Source: Planctomycetota bacterium
GTDB taxonomy: Bacteria > Planctomycetota > GCA-2746535
Length of the DNA: 64,000 nucleotides
Direction: 5' to 3'
NCBI GenBank assembly: GCA_002746535.1
Contig: NVWA01000021.1
Span: 46,251 to 110,250 of the forward strand
Shown here piece by piece: positions 55,198-64,000 of this stretch. The position numbers and the translations under genes were made by a program. Below the pieces are notes generated by a model. The model did not search any database. It was given only the letters and a program-made list of their open reading frames with translations, and was not told the DNA's origin. Position 1 is the first letter of the stretch, and every line of letters begins with the position of its first letter.

Positions 55198-55380
55198 ATG
55201 GATATTAACCAAAACAAGAAATACTTGGGGGTGAAATTCAATTGTTGTCAAGTATATCAGAGAGTTTATATCAACAAAGAAAAGACACATTATAGTGGGC
55301 GTTGCCCAAAATGTCTTGTACCAGTAAAAATAAAAATCGGTACTGGTGGTACTGACAATCGTTTTTTTGAAGTAGGATAA
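55198..55380 (+). CDS. Small zinc-ribbon-like protein, PVC-type
   Basis: 60 residues from the ATG at 55198 (AGGA 5 bases upstream; a TTG at 55177 is less likely). Cysteines are at KFNCCQVYQRVYIN and GRCPKCLVPVKIKIGTGG, then GTDNRFFEV. I recall similar small proteins with 'CC.vY.RiYvN...t.Y.GrCP.C..p....G.gGt..RFF' in planctomycetes and relatives, but the role is unknown. It ends one base before the next gene. Confidence 0.65.
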   Translation: MDINQNKKYLGVKFNCCQVYQRVYINKEKTHYSGRCPKCLVPVKIKIGTGGTDNRFFEVG

Positions 55381-55381
55381 T

Positions 55382-55933
55382 ATGTCATTACAAAACCAAG
55401 ATTGGCAAATTTCCAAAAGCCATGAATCATGTCATACTTGCAAGAAAATTTTTGATAACGATCAAGTTGTCTACTCGAGTATAATTGAGAATGAAGGTGA
55501 ATTAGGTTTAGTTCGAGAAGATTTTTGTACTGAATGTTGGGCTGGAAAAGATTCGAAATTATATATATCATTTTGGAAAACAATAAAATTAATAGATCAA
55601 AATAAAAAGGCTCCAGTTATAGATGATGATATTCTTTTAAATCTTTTTGAGAGATTAAATGAATCAGACTCACTTCGCAATCAGGCTTATGCCTATTTGC
55701 TATCGTTAATATTAATGAGAAAAAGGGTCTTATCATTTGATAATTTAGAGATTTCAGATAATGGTCTGGAAACTATGGTATTAAGTTACAAATACAAAAA
55801 ATATGGTGAAGGCTTGCTTAGGGTAGACGACCCGCAATTAAGTACAGATGATATGAATAAATTAAATGAAGATCTTTCAAAATTGGTATCTTTTGGTTCT
55901 TTAGATGCCGATGCCATGGCCAATGATAGTTGA
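55382..55933 (+). CDS. Zinc-ribbon protein of unknown function, PVC-type
   Basis: 183 residues. The N-terminal 60 residues hold a pair CHTCKKIFDNDQVVYSSI and FCTECW that form a split zinc ribbon; the rest is helical and acidic (APVIDDDILLNLFERLNESD...LLSLILMRKRVLSFDN). The pattern is of a conserved planctomycete/verrucomicrobial hypothetical. It is coupled to the 60-residue zinc protein (1-bp gap), suggesting joint function. Confidence 0.65.
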   Translation: MSLQNQDWQISKSHESCHTCKKIFDNDQVVYSSIIENEGELGLVREDFCTECWAGKDSKLYISFWKTIKLIDQNKKAPVIDDDILLNLFERLNESDSLRNQAYAYLLSLILMRKRVLSFDNLEISDNGLETMVLSYKYKKYGEGLLRVDDPQLSTDDMNKLNEDLSKLVSFGSLDADAMANDS

Positions 55934-56109
55934 ATTGTATTTTCAAGTTTCTCTTAATTCACTCTAAATAACGAACCTTATTGAATATCTTTTCAATTTA
56001 ATTAATTTATCTTTAATTTAAGATTTCAATATCCTATGGATTTATTTTGGGAAATTGTATAATTTGGCACATAAATTATTTCGAAATACTTGTTTTAAGA
56101 ATTATTAAA

Positions 56110-56574
56110 ATGGAACATGATCACCATTTAGTTTTTAAAAATTTTTTAGTAAAAACTGGCCTGAAGTATACAAGTCAACGAAAAGAAATTGTTGATAGAG
56201 TGTTTGATATTCATCACCATTTTGAAATAGAAGAGTTAATTACTGTTTTAAGAAATAGTAATATAAAAATTGCAAGGGCAACCGTTTACTCTACCATTAA
56301 ACTGCTAATGGAAGTTGATCTTGTTAAGAAAATCAGATTAAATAATAACGAAGTAGTTTACGAACATGTTTTTGGACATGAACATCACGATCATTTAATT
56401 TGTTTAGATTGCAACCATGTAATTGAAACACATGACGATGAAATTGAAATGCTCCAAGATAAACTTTGTAGCAAACATGGCTTTCAATTAAGTAGTCATG
56501 TCCATACCATGTATGTAAAGTGTAATCAGCTCAAGGCTCAAGGCTCATGTAGCATAAAAGATTCTCGCCAATAA
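56110..56574 (+). CDS. Fur family transcriptional regulator
   Basis: 154 residues from the internal ATG at 56110 (MEHDHH...), since the extension up to 56047 is atypical. The winged-helix part has KYTSQRKEIVDRVF, HFEIEELITVLR and RATVYSTIKLLMEVDLV; the metal-binding part has HEHHDHLICLDC with the first CxxC. The second Cys pair (C...C in YVKCNQLKAQGSC) is more widely spaced than usual. Metal-dependent repressor of iron or related genes; targets not visible. The 142 bp upstream hold its promoter. Confidence 0.88.
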   Translation: MEHDHHLVFKNFLVKTGLKYTSQRKEIVDRVFDIHHHFEIEELITVLRNSNIKIARATVYSTIKLLMEVDLVKKIRLNNNEVVYEHVFGHEHHDHLICLDCNHVIETHDDEIEMLQDKLCSKHGFQLSSHVHTMYVKCNQLKAQGSCSIKDSRQ

Positions 56575-56626
56575 ATAGTTCTGTAAATAGCTATCATAAA
56601 GATCAATGACGGCACACCTCAATTTA

Positions 56627-56647
56627 TGAAAAGATTTTTTCTTTTCA
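56627..56647 (+). terminator. Stem-loop after fur
   Basis: TGAAAAGA pairs perfectly with TCTTTTCA around a 5-base loop, about 50 bp after the fur stop and between convergent genes. It is A/T-rich and could work in both directions. Confidence 0.3.
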
Positions 56648-56744
56648 TTATTTCATTTTCTAGAACATTAAAAAAAAAGGTGTGTTGGGAAAATATTATC
56701 ATAACCTTTAAGCTTGATCAATAACAAGTAATCACCTCAAATTC

Positions 56745-57608
56745 TTATAATCGGCAATTGTTAATCGTCATTTGCATGATAGCTGTAGCGCCAATTTTTT
56801 CTAATTTGTCCATGACTTCATGAATTTCTGTCATGTTTACCATTACTTTTATGGCGAACCAATTACTATCTTCCAATGGAGAAACTGTAGGTGATTCAAA
56901 ACCAGGAGTAATGCTTTCAGCTTTTTTCAAGTTTTTTTGCTGAATATTATATTCTAATAAGCAATATTGATCCGCGATAACGACGCCTTCAATTCTTTTT
57001 TTAAGCCATAATGCCGTTTTTGATTTAGAAATTTGTGGGTTTGATATTAACACCGTCTCATAATTGCCAATATCTTTTACAACTACCAAATCGTTATCAC
57101 GTAATGTATCTCCAGATTCAACCAGATCGACGATGGCATCAGCTAAGCCTAATGCAATCATTACTTCAACTGATCCGCTCACTTCAAAAGTGGTAACTTT
57201 AATACCTTGTTTTTTAAAAAACTTTTTTGTGATTGTTGGAAAAGAGGTAACAATTTTTTTCCCATCCAATTGTTTTAGATTCTTAATTTTATTTTTTGGG
57301 GCCGCAACGCATAAGCGACAGTCTCCAAATCCAACATCTAATAATTGGTCAACATGTGCATTATTTTCTTGAACAAGGTCAGATCCGGTAATCCCCATAT
57401 CAATGGCGCCTTCACTTACTAATAATGGAATATCATCGGCTCTAACAAAAACTAAAGTAATAGGATTTTTTTTACAATGAGCATAAAGTGCACGATGAGA
57501 TCTTCTAAACTTTAAGCCAGACCTTTTTAATAGCTGAATTACAGGATCAGATAATCTGCCCTTACTAGGGATACCAATTTTAATACGATCTTTGTGATTT
57601 ATACTCAT
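56745..57608 (-). CDS. hisG: ATP phosphoribosyltransferase, long form
   Basis: 287 residues, the HisG long form with a C-terminal ACT-like regulatory domain (about 215-287). KIGIPSKGRLSDPVIQLL starts the catalytic periplasmic-binding-protein-like fold; GAIDMGITGSDLV, GLADAIVDLVESGDTLRDNDL are the PRPP-binding loop region. It catalyses the first step of histidine synthesis and is normally inhibited by histidine. Last gene of the hisH-hisE-hisG unit. Confidence 0.93.
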   Translation of the reverse strand: MSINHKDRIKIGIPSKGRLSDPVIQLLKRSGLKFRRSHRALYAHCKKNPITLVFVRADDIPLLVSEGAIDMGITGSDLVQENNAHVDQLLDVGFGDCRLCVAAPKNKIKNLKQLDGKKIVTSFPTITKKFFKKQGIKVTTFEVSGSVEVMIALGLADAIVDLVESGDTLRDNDLVVVKDIGNYETVLISNPQISKSKTALWLKKRIEGVVIADQYCLLEYNIQQKNLKKAESITPGFESPTVSPLEDSNWFAIKVMVNMTEIHEVMDKLEKIGATAIMQMTINNCRL

Positions 57609-57621
57609 AAAAACTCTTTCT

Positions 57622-57978
57622 TTAATTGCTTTTTCTCGATTTTTTTTCTTTTAGACCTGATGTGCCAAAACGTCTGGCCATTTCCTTTTCAATTGATTCA
57701 AATGAAATATTCTTATATGCTGCTAATACTAGTGTGTGAAAAAATAGATCACATATTTCATAATTTAAATGATCCAAAGATTTTTCACTATCATCTTTAG
57801 ATTCTATTCCAGCCATAATAACTTCTGCTGATTCTTCTGAAATTTTAGATAATATTTTTTCCAAGCCTTTTTCGGCAAGGCTTACTACATATGAATTTTC
57901 AGGTTTTTCTTCCAACCTTTTTTGTATGACTTGATATACACTAGATAAAATATTACTTTTATTTAAATCTTCTGACAT
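57622..57978 (-). CDS. hisE: Phosphoribosyl-ATP pyrophosphohydrolase
   Basis: 118 residues, an all-alpha MazG-like fold. The metal site is in KILSKISEESAEVIMAGIE and the following NYEICDLFFHTLVLAA. It removes pyrophosphate from PR-ATP, the second step of histidine synthesis. It is a stand-alone HisE (not fused to HisI). It stops 13 bp before hisG. Confidence 0.92.
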   Translation of the reverse strand: MSEDLNKSNILSSVYQVIQKRLEEKPENSYVVSLAEKGLEKILSKISEESAEVIMAGIESKDDSEKSLDHLNYEICDLFFHTLVLAAYKNISFESIEKEMARRFGTSGLKEKKSRKSN

Positions 57979-57979
57979 A

Positions 57980-58591
57980 TTATGCCTCTACAAAATTCTT
58001 TAGTATTGTTAATCCGATGGCTTGGCTTTTTTCAGGGTGAAACTGGGATGCGAAAATATTATCACGTGCTACGGCAGCAGTAAAAGTAAAACCGTAATTG
58101 CAAGATACAGCAATATCGCTCTCATTTTTTGGTTCAGCATAAAAACTATGCACAAAATAAGCATAATCATTATTAGATATATTTTTTAGATATGGATGAT
58201 CAGCTTGATTTAATTGTATTTGGTTCCATCCCATATGAGGTACTTTAAAATTTTTCATTTTTGGAAACATTTTAATGGCGCCTGGTATTATCCCAAGACC
58301 CTCAATTGATTGTTCACCTTCTTCACTATAATCAAAAAGCATTTGCATACCCAAGCATATTCCTAAAAATGGTTTGCCACTTTCGACGATCTGTGGCAAA
58401 ATTTCCCATATACCATAATCTATCAAAGCTTCTTTAGCTTTTCCAATTGCTCCTACTCCTGGTAATACAACCTTATCTGCTTTTAAGATTTCTTCTTTGG
58501 AAGAAGTAATAAGCGTATCTCCGCCACATTTCTCAATGGCTTTATTAACGCTATGCAAATTGCCCATGGCGTAATCAATGATTGCAATCAA
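57980..58591 (-). CDS. hisH: Imidazole glycerol phosphate synthase, glutaminase subunit
   Basis: 203 residues, a class I glutamine amidotransferase. The nucleophile Cys is in FLGICLGMQMLFD (about 78-82); His and Glu of the triad are in ASQFHPEKSQ near the end. It starts IAIIDYAMGNLHSVNKA, the family's N-terminus. It feeds ammonia to HisF, whose gene is not in this window. The stop is one base before hisE. Confidence 0.94.
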   Translation of the reverse strand: MIAIIDYAMGNLHSVNKAIEKCGGDTLITSSKEEILKADKVVLPGVGAIGKAKEALIDYGIWEILPQIVESGKPFLGICLGMQMLFDYSEEGEQSIEGLGIIPGAIKMFPKMKNFKVPHMGWNQIQLNQADHPYLKNISNNDYAYFVHSFYAEPKNESDIAVSCNYGFTFTAAVARDNIFASQFHPEKSQAIGLTILKNFVEA

Positions 58592-58866
58592 TTTATTATC
58601 CTTTTAAATTAGGTTCGGGATTTTAAACAATCTGAGTCTTTGAGCAAGATCTAAGTTATTATTATTAATAAGTATAAATATCTAAAACAGGATAATATTC
58701 GCCAAATATTACCTCTGCACCTTCCCATTAAAATAGAATCATTTGATTGAATATTAATATTTGTACTTAATTAGATCAGTTTTATTATATTTCAGTTTTT
58801 TGTTTATAATTCTATCATTATTGATTTCCCAAAACCATTTTTAATGTATGAAAAAAATTCTTTAAA

Positions 58867-59985
58867 ATGAATCCTTCAGACTACGAGTATATTTGGAAAA
58901 ATATTGAAACAGAATTAGGAATTATCGTTCTTGAAAAGAATGTTCCTTTCAATACAAATTGTTCAGTTAAACTTTGTGATAGAAGCATATCATTAAAACG
59001 TATCGAAGAGCTGATTCGTTCAGGGTTTTATATATTAGTTGAAGATGATTTCAAATTTGCTTTAAATGTATTAGCCAAATTAAAAAAAAGTTTGAGTAGG
59101 TCGAAACCCACGGAGTCAAGAAATGCAAAGTATTTTTATAAAAAGGAAATGGAATGGAAACAAAAAAAATCCATCCTAACTAGTAGAGTTCTCTTTAAAT
59201 CAGATAAATGGAAAAGTGTACTAGAAATACATCAACAACTTAATTTAAGCATTATCAAAGAAATCTCATTGTTAACTGAGGAATGTTTTTCTAAAATAAT
59301 GCCTGTAAAACAAATTTTGGCTTTAAATTCTTCCTATCAAAGATATGTAAAAGGGGTCTCTTTATTTGGTTTCCAGATAAATCCTTTTTACGGGGTTTAT
59401 TTACCTGTAAGGACTGAACCAATCTTTCTTTTAGATAAATATCTAAATGATAATGCTAAAAATTTAAAAATGTTAGAAATAGGTGTTGGCTCTGGAATTT
59501 TAAGTTTTATATCATGTAAGCATGGGCATCAGATACATGCTACTGATAAAAATCTACTCTCTATATTATCCTGCAAAAAAAATAGTATAGAGTTGAATCT
59601 CGACAGTAAAATTCAGCTTTTTCATCAACAATATTATAATCAAGATAAATATGATTTAATAGTTTGTAATCCTCCTTGGATACCAAAGAATACAGAGAAC
59701 TTATTGGATCAAGCAATTTTTTATGCAGACGATTTCTTCGATGAATTGTTTGGAAACTTAAAAGAACATTTAAATGAGAACGGGAAACTTTTATTGATTT
59801 ATTCAAATTTTGCTTCTTTGGTGGGTCTACAGTCAATTAGCTATATCGATGAGATGGCGGATAAATATTATTTAACAGCTAAAGTAATCGATCAATTAAA
59901 TAAAACTCAAAATAAAGGTCAAGAGCTAGAGAATAGTTTTAGAAAAGATGAAATTGTTAGTCTTTATGAAATTAAGCTCAAATAA
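58867..59985 (+). CDS. HemK/PrmC-like SAM-dependent methyltransferase
   Basis: 372 residues. The C-terminal Rossmann domain has EIGVGSGILSF (about 204-214), ATDKNL (motif II) and IVCNPPWIP (Asn268-Pro-Pro-Trp), the (N/D)PPY/W active-site motif of N-methyltransferases. The N-terminal ~170 residues are not recognised. The substrate may be the side-chain amide of a release factor, a ribosomal protein or a base in RNA or DNA; it cannot be told here. Confidence 0.8.
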   Translation: MNPSDYEYIWKNIETELGIIVLEKNVPFNTNCSVKLCDRSISLKRIEELIRSGFYILVEDDFKFALNVLAKLKKSLSRSKPTESRNAKYFYKKEMEWKQKKSILTSRVLFKSDKWKSVLEIHQQLNLSIIKEISLLTEECFSKIMPVKQILALNSSYQRYVKGVSLFGFQINPFYGVYLPVRTEPIFLLDKYLNDNAKNLKMLEIGVGSGILSFISCKHGHQIHATDKNLLSILSCKKNSIELNLDSKIQLFHQQYYNQDKYDLIVCNPPWIPKNTENLLDQAIFYADDFFDELFGNLKEHLNENGKLLLIYSNFASLVGLQSISYIDEMADKYYLTAKVIDQLNKTQNKGQELENSFRKDEIVSLYEIKLK

Positions 59986-60114
59986 ATTATTTGATACTAA
60001 TATTAAACCTCTTTTAATCGTTATATTGGATCTTTTCGATTTTAATTCATAGTTTTTATTTCTTTTGAACTCATTATAATATTTCAATTTAATAAATATC
60101 AGGTGACTACTTTT

Positions 60115-61272
60115 ATGAGGCTGAAGCTGACTATATGTGTCTATTTTATTTTTTCATTTATTTATGCTGATACCCCAGACTATTTAGGTGAAGTCGAAGG
60201 AAAAATAAAATTATCTGCTAATACGCAAGAACGAGGTTCAATAAGCTGGTTAATTGAAAATGGTACTCGCGTTAAAAAAGGTGATGTTGTTGGCCGATTG
60301 GACAATAAAAGAATTACTGAAAGTTTAGAAAGAGATCAGGATTACCTCGACAAATTGAATGATGATAAAGAAACATTGTTAAAAGATTTTATAGAATCAA
60401 AAAATAAATTAGATCTCGATGTTCGTCAAATAACACTTGAAAGGGACTTAGCTAGAGTAGATTGGGAAATTAAAAAGTTAGGTGTTTATGGTGTCCCATT
60501 ATCAAGATATAAGGCAAGTATATCAAATGCTGAAATAGACTTAAGTAAAGCTCAAACTAAATTTAATCGATCTGAAACTCTTTTCAAAAAAGATTTGGAA
60601 GAAAAAAGATCTTATGAACAAGCACAAATTGACGTGAAAATAGCAAAAATTAATCTAAATATAAAAAAAATAAAATTATCTATTAAAAAAAAGTTATTCA
60701 AAAATGAAGAAGAAAAAGCTAGAATTAATTTAGATATAAAAAATGTGATTTTAAAGCGTACGATTAAAGGTCGCGAACTTAATCTGCAAGGCTTAAAATT
60801 TAACATTAAAAATAAAGAAGAGGCGATAATAAATCAAATTGATAAAGTCGAAAAAAGAAAATTATCTTTAAAAAATCATGAGATATTTAGCCCCGTAGAT
60901 GGAATTGCAAAACATGGTAAAAAACATGGAAGAATACTAAAAGTAGGTGCTAGAGTCGGACAAGGTTTTGCCGTAGTGTATATTTTGAATATCAACATTA
61001 AAAAAATAATTATTGACGTTCACGAGAAATTTATTTTGAAATATAAAAATGGAGATAAGGCCATAATAAAGGGCATTGATTCTGAAGCAACAGTTATCGG
61101 TAAGGTCTTTAAAATAGGAAATGCCCCTAGGGATAAGAATGAAAAATTGGGACCAGTTGGCAGAAAAAAGGGTGGATTATCTGGCATAACTGTATTTGAG
61201 GTTGAAATAAACTTTATAGATCTTGAACAATCTTGGACACCAGGTTTAAAAGTAAAGGTAAAATTACCATGA
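60115..61272 (+). CDS. HlyD-like adaptor protein, first of three in tandem
   Basis: 385 residues from the ATG at 60115 (AGGTGA 8 bases upstream; a GTG at 60103 is less likely). A signal peptide or anchor (CVYFIFSFIYADT) is followed by half of a lipoyl-like hairpin (GTRVKKGDVVGRLDNKRI), a long Lys/Glu/Leu coiled coil (about 75-240), the second lipoyl half (HEIFSPVDGIAKHGK) and a beta-barrel domain (KYKNGDKAIIKGIDSEATVIGKVFKIG). This is the RND/ABC-type periplasmic adaptor (membrane fusion) fold. It overlaps the next gene by 4 bases. Confidence 0.8.
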   Translation: MRLKLTICVYFIFSFIYADTPDYLGEVEGKIKLSANTQERGSISWLIENGTRVKKGDVVGRLDNKRITESLERDQDYLDKLNDDKETLLKDFIESKNKLDLDVRQITLERDLARVDWEIKKLGVYGVPLSRYKASISNAEIDLSKAQTKFNRSETLFKKDLEEKRSYEQAQIDVKIAKINLNIKKIKLSIKKKLFKNEEEKARINLDIKNVILKRTIKGRELNLQGLKFNIKNKEEAIINQIDKVEKRKLSLKNHEIFSPVDGIAKHGKKHGRILKVGARVGQGFAVVYILNINIKKIIIDVHEKFILKYKNGDKAIIKGIDSEATVIGKVFKIGNAPRDKNEKLGPVGRKKGGLSGITVFEVEINFIDLEQSWTPGLKVKVKLP

Positions 61273-62441
61273 GGGGGTTCCTATTAATACTATTTCTTTT
61301 CTATGGCCAAACTCTTTATCCAGATACTGTAAAATTTAAAGGACTATTAGAGCCCCTGAAGAAAGAAATTATTTATTCTAAGATTTATGGGACCTTAACT
61401 TATTCAACGGAAGAAGGCTCAAAAATAAAAAAGGGACAAGTGCTATTTAAAATGGATATTGAAAATTTTGAAACTAAAAAGTTTAATGAAGAAGCAGAAT
61501 TGAAACTTCTGAAAGCGGCTCAGAAAGTACAACTTATTTTTGTTGAGAATCAATTAAAATCTCGAAAGTATATACTTGCAACTGAAAAAATTAATTTTGA
61601 GATAGCCGAATTAAAATTACAAGAATTAACTAAAGGCGCCTTAGAAGCCGATGTGAAAATTGCAGAAGAAACGTTGAAGTTATCGCGACATATATTAAAA
61701 AATACTCAATTAGAATTAACATTAGTTGAAAAATTATTTGATGGAGGGTATTTACCTAAAAGTGATTTAGAAAATTTAGAATTTAAGATTAATAAAGAGT
61801 TGGAGAATACAAAATTATATGAACAAGAACTTATTTTAGTAAAACAAGGACCAACGAAAATTTCTGTCGAAGAAGCCAGAATTAAACGAGATATTAGAAA
61901 AAAATCTTATGATAATAAAGCTAAGCAGGTTGGTCTGGTTAAAAATAATATATTAAAGCTAAAAAAGAATCATGATAGAGACTTAAAAATTAAGGAGAAG
62001 AGACTAGCAAAAACTGTTCAGGATATTAAAGATGCTATTGTGTATGCACCTCTTGATGGAACTGTATTTTTCGAAAGGTTTCATTGGGGAAGTAAAATAA
62101 CAACTGGAAGAAATATTTGGAAAAGAATGGGTGTCCGCTCAATAGCAAATCTAGATGAGATGAAGATTAGAATAAAAATACCTGTTGAGAAAATCGATTT
62201 ATATAAAGTGGGGCAAAAAGCTAAATTAGTATTAACTTCAAATAATAAAGAGTACAACTGTGAAGTTATTAGAATTCATACATTACAAGAGGATGAATTT
62301 GCAGACGTTCACTATACCACCAAAAATACATTAGGAGAGGCCAATAAAGCAATATTTCCAATTGAATTGAAAATTGCATCGACAGATCATTTTTTAAAAC
62401 CAGGCATGTCAGCTACTGTAATTTTTTCTCGAAATAAATAA
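61269..62441 (+). CDS. HlyD-like adaptor protein, second of three in tandem
   Basis: 390 residues starting at the ATGA that overlaps the previous stop (a longer frame begins at 61233 but is not coupled). Signal peptide FLLILFLFYGQTLY; lipoyl half GSKIKKGQVLFKMDIENF; long coiled coil (about 70-250); then AIVYAPLDGTVFFERF and a beta-barrel (VGQKAKLVLTSNNKEYNCEVIR) ending FLKPGMSATVIFSRN, a typical adaptor C-terminus. It has diverged from its neighbours, so the operon encodes distinct adaptors. Confidence 0.8.
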   Translation: MRGFLLILFLFYGQTLYPDTVKFKGLLEPLKKEIIYSKIYGTLTYSTEEGSKIKKGQVLFKMDIENFETKKFNEEAELKLLKAAQKVQLIFVENQLKSRKYILATEKINFEIAELKLQELTKGALEADVKIAEETLKLSRHILKNTQLELTLVEKLFDGGYLPKSDLENLEFKINKELENTKLYEQELILVKQGPTKISVEEARIKRDIRKKSYDNKAKQVGLVKNNILKLKKNHDRDLKIKEKRLAKTVQDIKDAIVYAPLDGTVFFERFHWGSKITTGRNIWKRMGVRSIANLDEMKIRIKIPVEKIDLYKVGQKAKLVLTSNNKEYNCEVIRIHTLQEDEFADVHYTTKNTLGEANKAIFPIELKIASTDHFLKPGMSATVIFSRNK

Positions 62442-62442
62442 T

Positions 62443-63870
62443 TTGAAATATTCAAAAACCTTCATAATTATTTCTATTCTAGCAAGCCTATTCGTATACT
62501 CGATGTTATCTAAAAATAAATCAGTTGAAACATCAAAATCTCATACTGTAACATTTGGGCAAATCGAAACAAAAAAACAATATAAAGGTATTTTGAATCC
62601 ATTTTTTGTCCAGTGGATCTATAGTCCTTTTAATACGGAAGTAGTATTTCGATGTGAAAATGGAAAGACTGTAAAAAAAGGAGATATCGTCTTATCTTAT
62701 GAAATTGATTTATGGGATAAAGAAATTGAATCTCATGAAGAAGGAATTGATGACAAAAACGTAGTCATAAATGATTTAAAATTACAACATAAGTCAGGTT
62801 TAGAAAAAGCCGATTTAGATCTAGCTCAACGCAAGCTTAGATATAAGCTAGCCATGTATAATTTAAATCTTGCCAAAAATTCACCGATAGAATTAGTCAA
62901 AGAAGAGCAAAATTTAATATTATTAAAAGAGAAGTTAACAAAAGATTTTATTGAAAGTAAATTTAAATCTGAAGAATTAATGTATGATAAAGGATTGGTT
63001 TCTTTAAAATCTTTACAAACGTTAAAAGTAAAATTGCTTAATGCTGAATCTAATTATTTAAGAGTAAAAATCAAATATTCAGAATTAATGAAAGGAACAC
63101 CAAAAATTCGTCTAAACCAATTACAAAAATTTTTAGATCTAGAAAAAATGAAATTTGATGATGCTCAAGATAATATTAAAAGATTAAAACTTATTCAAGA
63201 ATATCAAATTAATAAGGAGTTGAGTGGTATTCAAAGTATTTCAAATAAAATTAAAAGATTTAAAAAACACAAATCGGATTCTTATATAAAAGCTCCTTTT
63301 GATTCCAAAGTATATTTCCCAGGTGTTTATAAAGGATCAAGCGCAAATGAACCGATAGAAATTGGAGAAAATCCTATGAAAGGTGTCGGTTTATTATTCT
63401 TCACAAATTCAATGGACTACATTGTTAATTTTATTATTAGTGAATCTGAACTTTCAGAAATTAATTTAGGAGATGAAATCACTTTTCAATTAAATAGTGA
63501 TCCCAGTGTTGTAATTGAAGGTACTGTTAGTAAATTTAGTGCGCTAAGTAATGATAAAAATGTTCAGCTAGGTTCTCTAGCATTAGAAAGAAATGGAGAA
63601 GCTGGTGTTCGGGTAATAAAAGTTACGGCAAGACTTAAAAATAGCAATGAAGCTTTAAGACATGGAATTACAGGAACAATCTTTTTCAAAACTAAATCAC
63701 TATCAAAATTGATTTGCCCATTAAACTGTATATTCATAAAAAATGGAAAAGCGTATGTAAAGCTAAAAGGGGATAATGAGGCACAAGTTACCGTGGGTAA
63801 AAATGATGGCTTTATGGCTGAATTGATAACGGGTGTTAAAGAAGGTGATCAAATTATTTATGATAGATGA
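62443..63870 (+). CDS. HlyD-like adaptor protein, third of three in tandem
   Basis: 475 residues starting with TTG one base after the previous stop; this choice includes an N-terminal membrane helix (FIIISILASLFVYSMLS), while the next ATG would lose it. Lipoyl half GKTVKKGDIVLSYEIDLWD, coiled coil (about 85-265), DSYIKAPFDSKVYFPGV, a beta-barrel, and a membrane-proximal domain (LICPLNCIFIKNGKAYVKLK...VTVGKNDGFMAELITGVKEGDQII) as in MacA. It overlaps the ABC ATPase start by 11 bp, so it is the adaptor most closely tied to it. Confidence 0.82.
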   Translation: MKYSKTFIIISILASLFVYSMLSKNKSVETSKSHTVTFGQIETKKQYKGILNPFFVQWIYSPFNTEVVFRCENGKTVKKGDIVLSYEIDLWDKEIESHEEGIDDKNVVINDLKLQHKSGLEKADLDLAQRKLRYKLAMYNLNLAKNSPIELVKEEQNLILLKEKLTKDFIESKFKSEELMYDKGLVSLKSLQTLKVKLLNAESNYLRVKIKYSELMKGTPKIRLNQLQKFLDLEKMKFDDAQDNIKRLKLIQEYQINKELSGIQSISNKIKRFKKHKSDSYIKAPFDSKVYFPGVYKGSSANEPIEIGENPMKGVGLLFFTNSMDYIVNFIISESELSEINLGDEITFQLNSDPSVVIEGTVSKFSALSNDKNVQLGSLALERNGEAGVRVIKVTARLKNSNEALRHGITGTIFFKTKSLSKLICPLNCIFIKNGKAYVKLKGDNEAQVTVGKNDGFMAELITGVKEGDQIIYDR

Positions 63871-64000
63871 TGAGCCATATGTTATAGAGCTTGATCGTAT
63901 AACGAAAACTTATGGCAATAATGAAATCCTTGTCACTGCAATTGATGAAATGGATTTGAAGATTAAAAGCAAATCCTTTATGGCTATCATGGGACAATCT
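63860..64000 (+). CDS. ABC transporter ATP-binding protein, MacB-like, partial
   Basis: The first 47 codons before the window ends. YVIELDRITKTYGNN...ILVTAIDEMDLKI and FMAIMGQS match the start of MacB/LolD-type ATPases up to the Walker A (normally GxSGSGKST). The rest is outside the window. With the three adaptors it suggests a tripartite efflux or export pump, though the permease is not visible. Confidence 0.75.
   Translation, partial: MIDDEPYVIELDRITKTYGNNEILVTAIDEMDLKIKSKSFMAIMGQS

Noticed and set aside
1..64000. tRNA, rRNA or tmRNA genes
   Set aside because: None of the intergenic gaps showed a cloverleaf or rRNA-like stretch on reading; a dedicated scan was not possible.

Overview
The window reads as chromosomal DNA of an AT-rich, Gram-negative bacterium, most probably a member of the PVC superphylum close to Lentisphaerota. 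The clues are a prepilin-like protein starting MKKKFTLIEMM, an ECF sigma factor/anti-sigma pair of the Rhodopirellula/Verrucomicrobium type, HEAT-repeat proteins ending in a 'W..WW'-type motif, small zinc-ribbon proteins that I associate with this superphylum, and several lipoproteins and periplasmic adaptors implying an outer membrane. The placement is inference; no rRNA or tRNA gene was recognised.

Layout. 1-11 kb: a prepilin-like protein, small secreted proteins, a SulP anion transporter, two VOC-fold proteins, a PiT phosphate transporter, a DUF547 protein and a TPR protein. 11-17 kb: a receiver-like protein coupled to a FapA-like protein, then an AraC regulator divergent from an acyltransferase/toroid fusion. 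16.5-22 kb: a DNA-damage-tolerance locus in which dinB and a DnaE-type polymerase diverge. A DUF559 endonuclease cassette bounded by palindromic repeats sits between them, and the dnaE gene is broken by a 137-bp palindromic element. 22-27 kb: a lipoprotein, a membrane coiled-coil protein and a four-gene ECF sigma operon. 27-36 kb: DEAD-box helicase, WecA/TagO-like transferase, GH20 hexosaminidase, EamA exporter, NfeD/SPFH pair and a free-standing lipoyl domain. 36-46 kb: parC-parE-uvrB-hisA-GT4 glycosyltransferase, a YkgJ-like protein and MltA. 46-55 kb: RidA with a heterodimeric ABC exporter, RecQ and a membrane HEAT protein. 55-58.6 kb: a 30-residue highly basic protein, two zinc-binding proteins, Fur and hisHEG. 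58.8-64 kb: a methyltransferase and three tandem adaptor (HlyD-like) proteins leading into an ABC ATPase cut by the window edge.

Most striking: (1) two copies of a ~136-bp palindrome bounded by TGGGAGCG...CGCTCCCA, one intergenic and one inside dnaE, where exact removal restores a single reading frame; (2) a DUF559 gene boxed in by a second, unrelated palindrome family, resembling a REP/RAYT-type arrangement with a different enzyme; (3) an anti-sigma factor whose extracytoplasmic domain is duplicated as a free secreted protein, suggesting a CnrX/CpxP-like sensing system; (4) three consecutive diverged adaptor genes in one transporter operon.

Many convergent genes are separated by only 0-16 bp, so the chromosome is compact. 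The mobile-looking palindromes stand out by GC-rich composition against an otherwise uniform AT-rich background.
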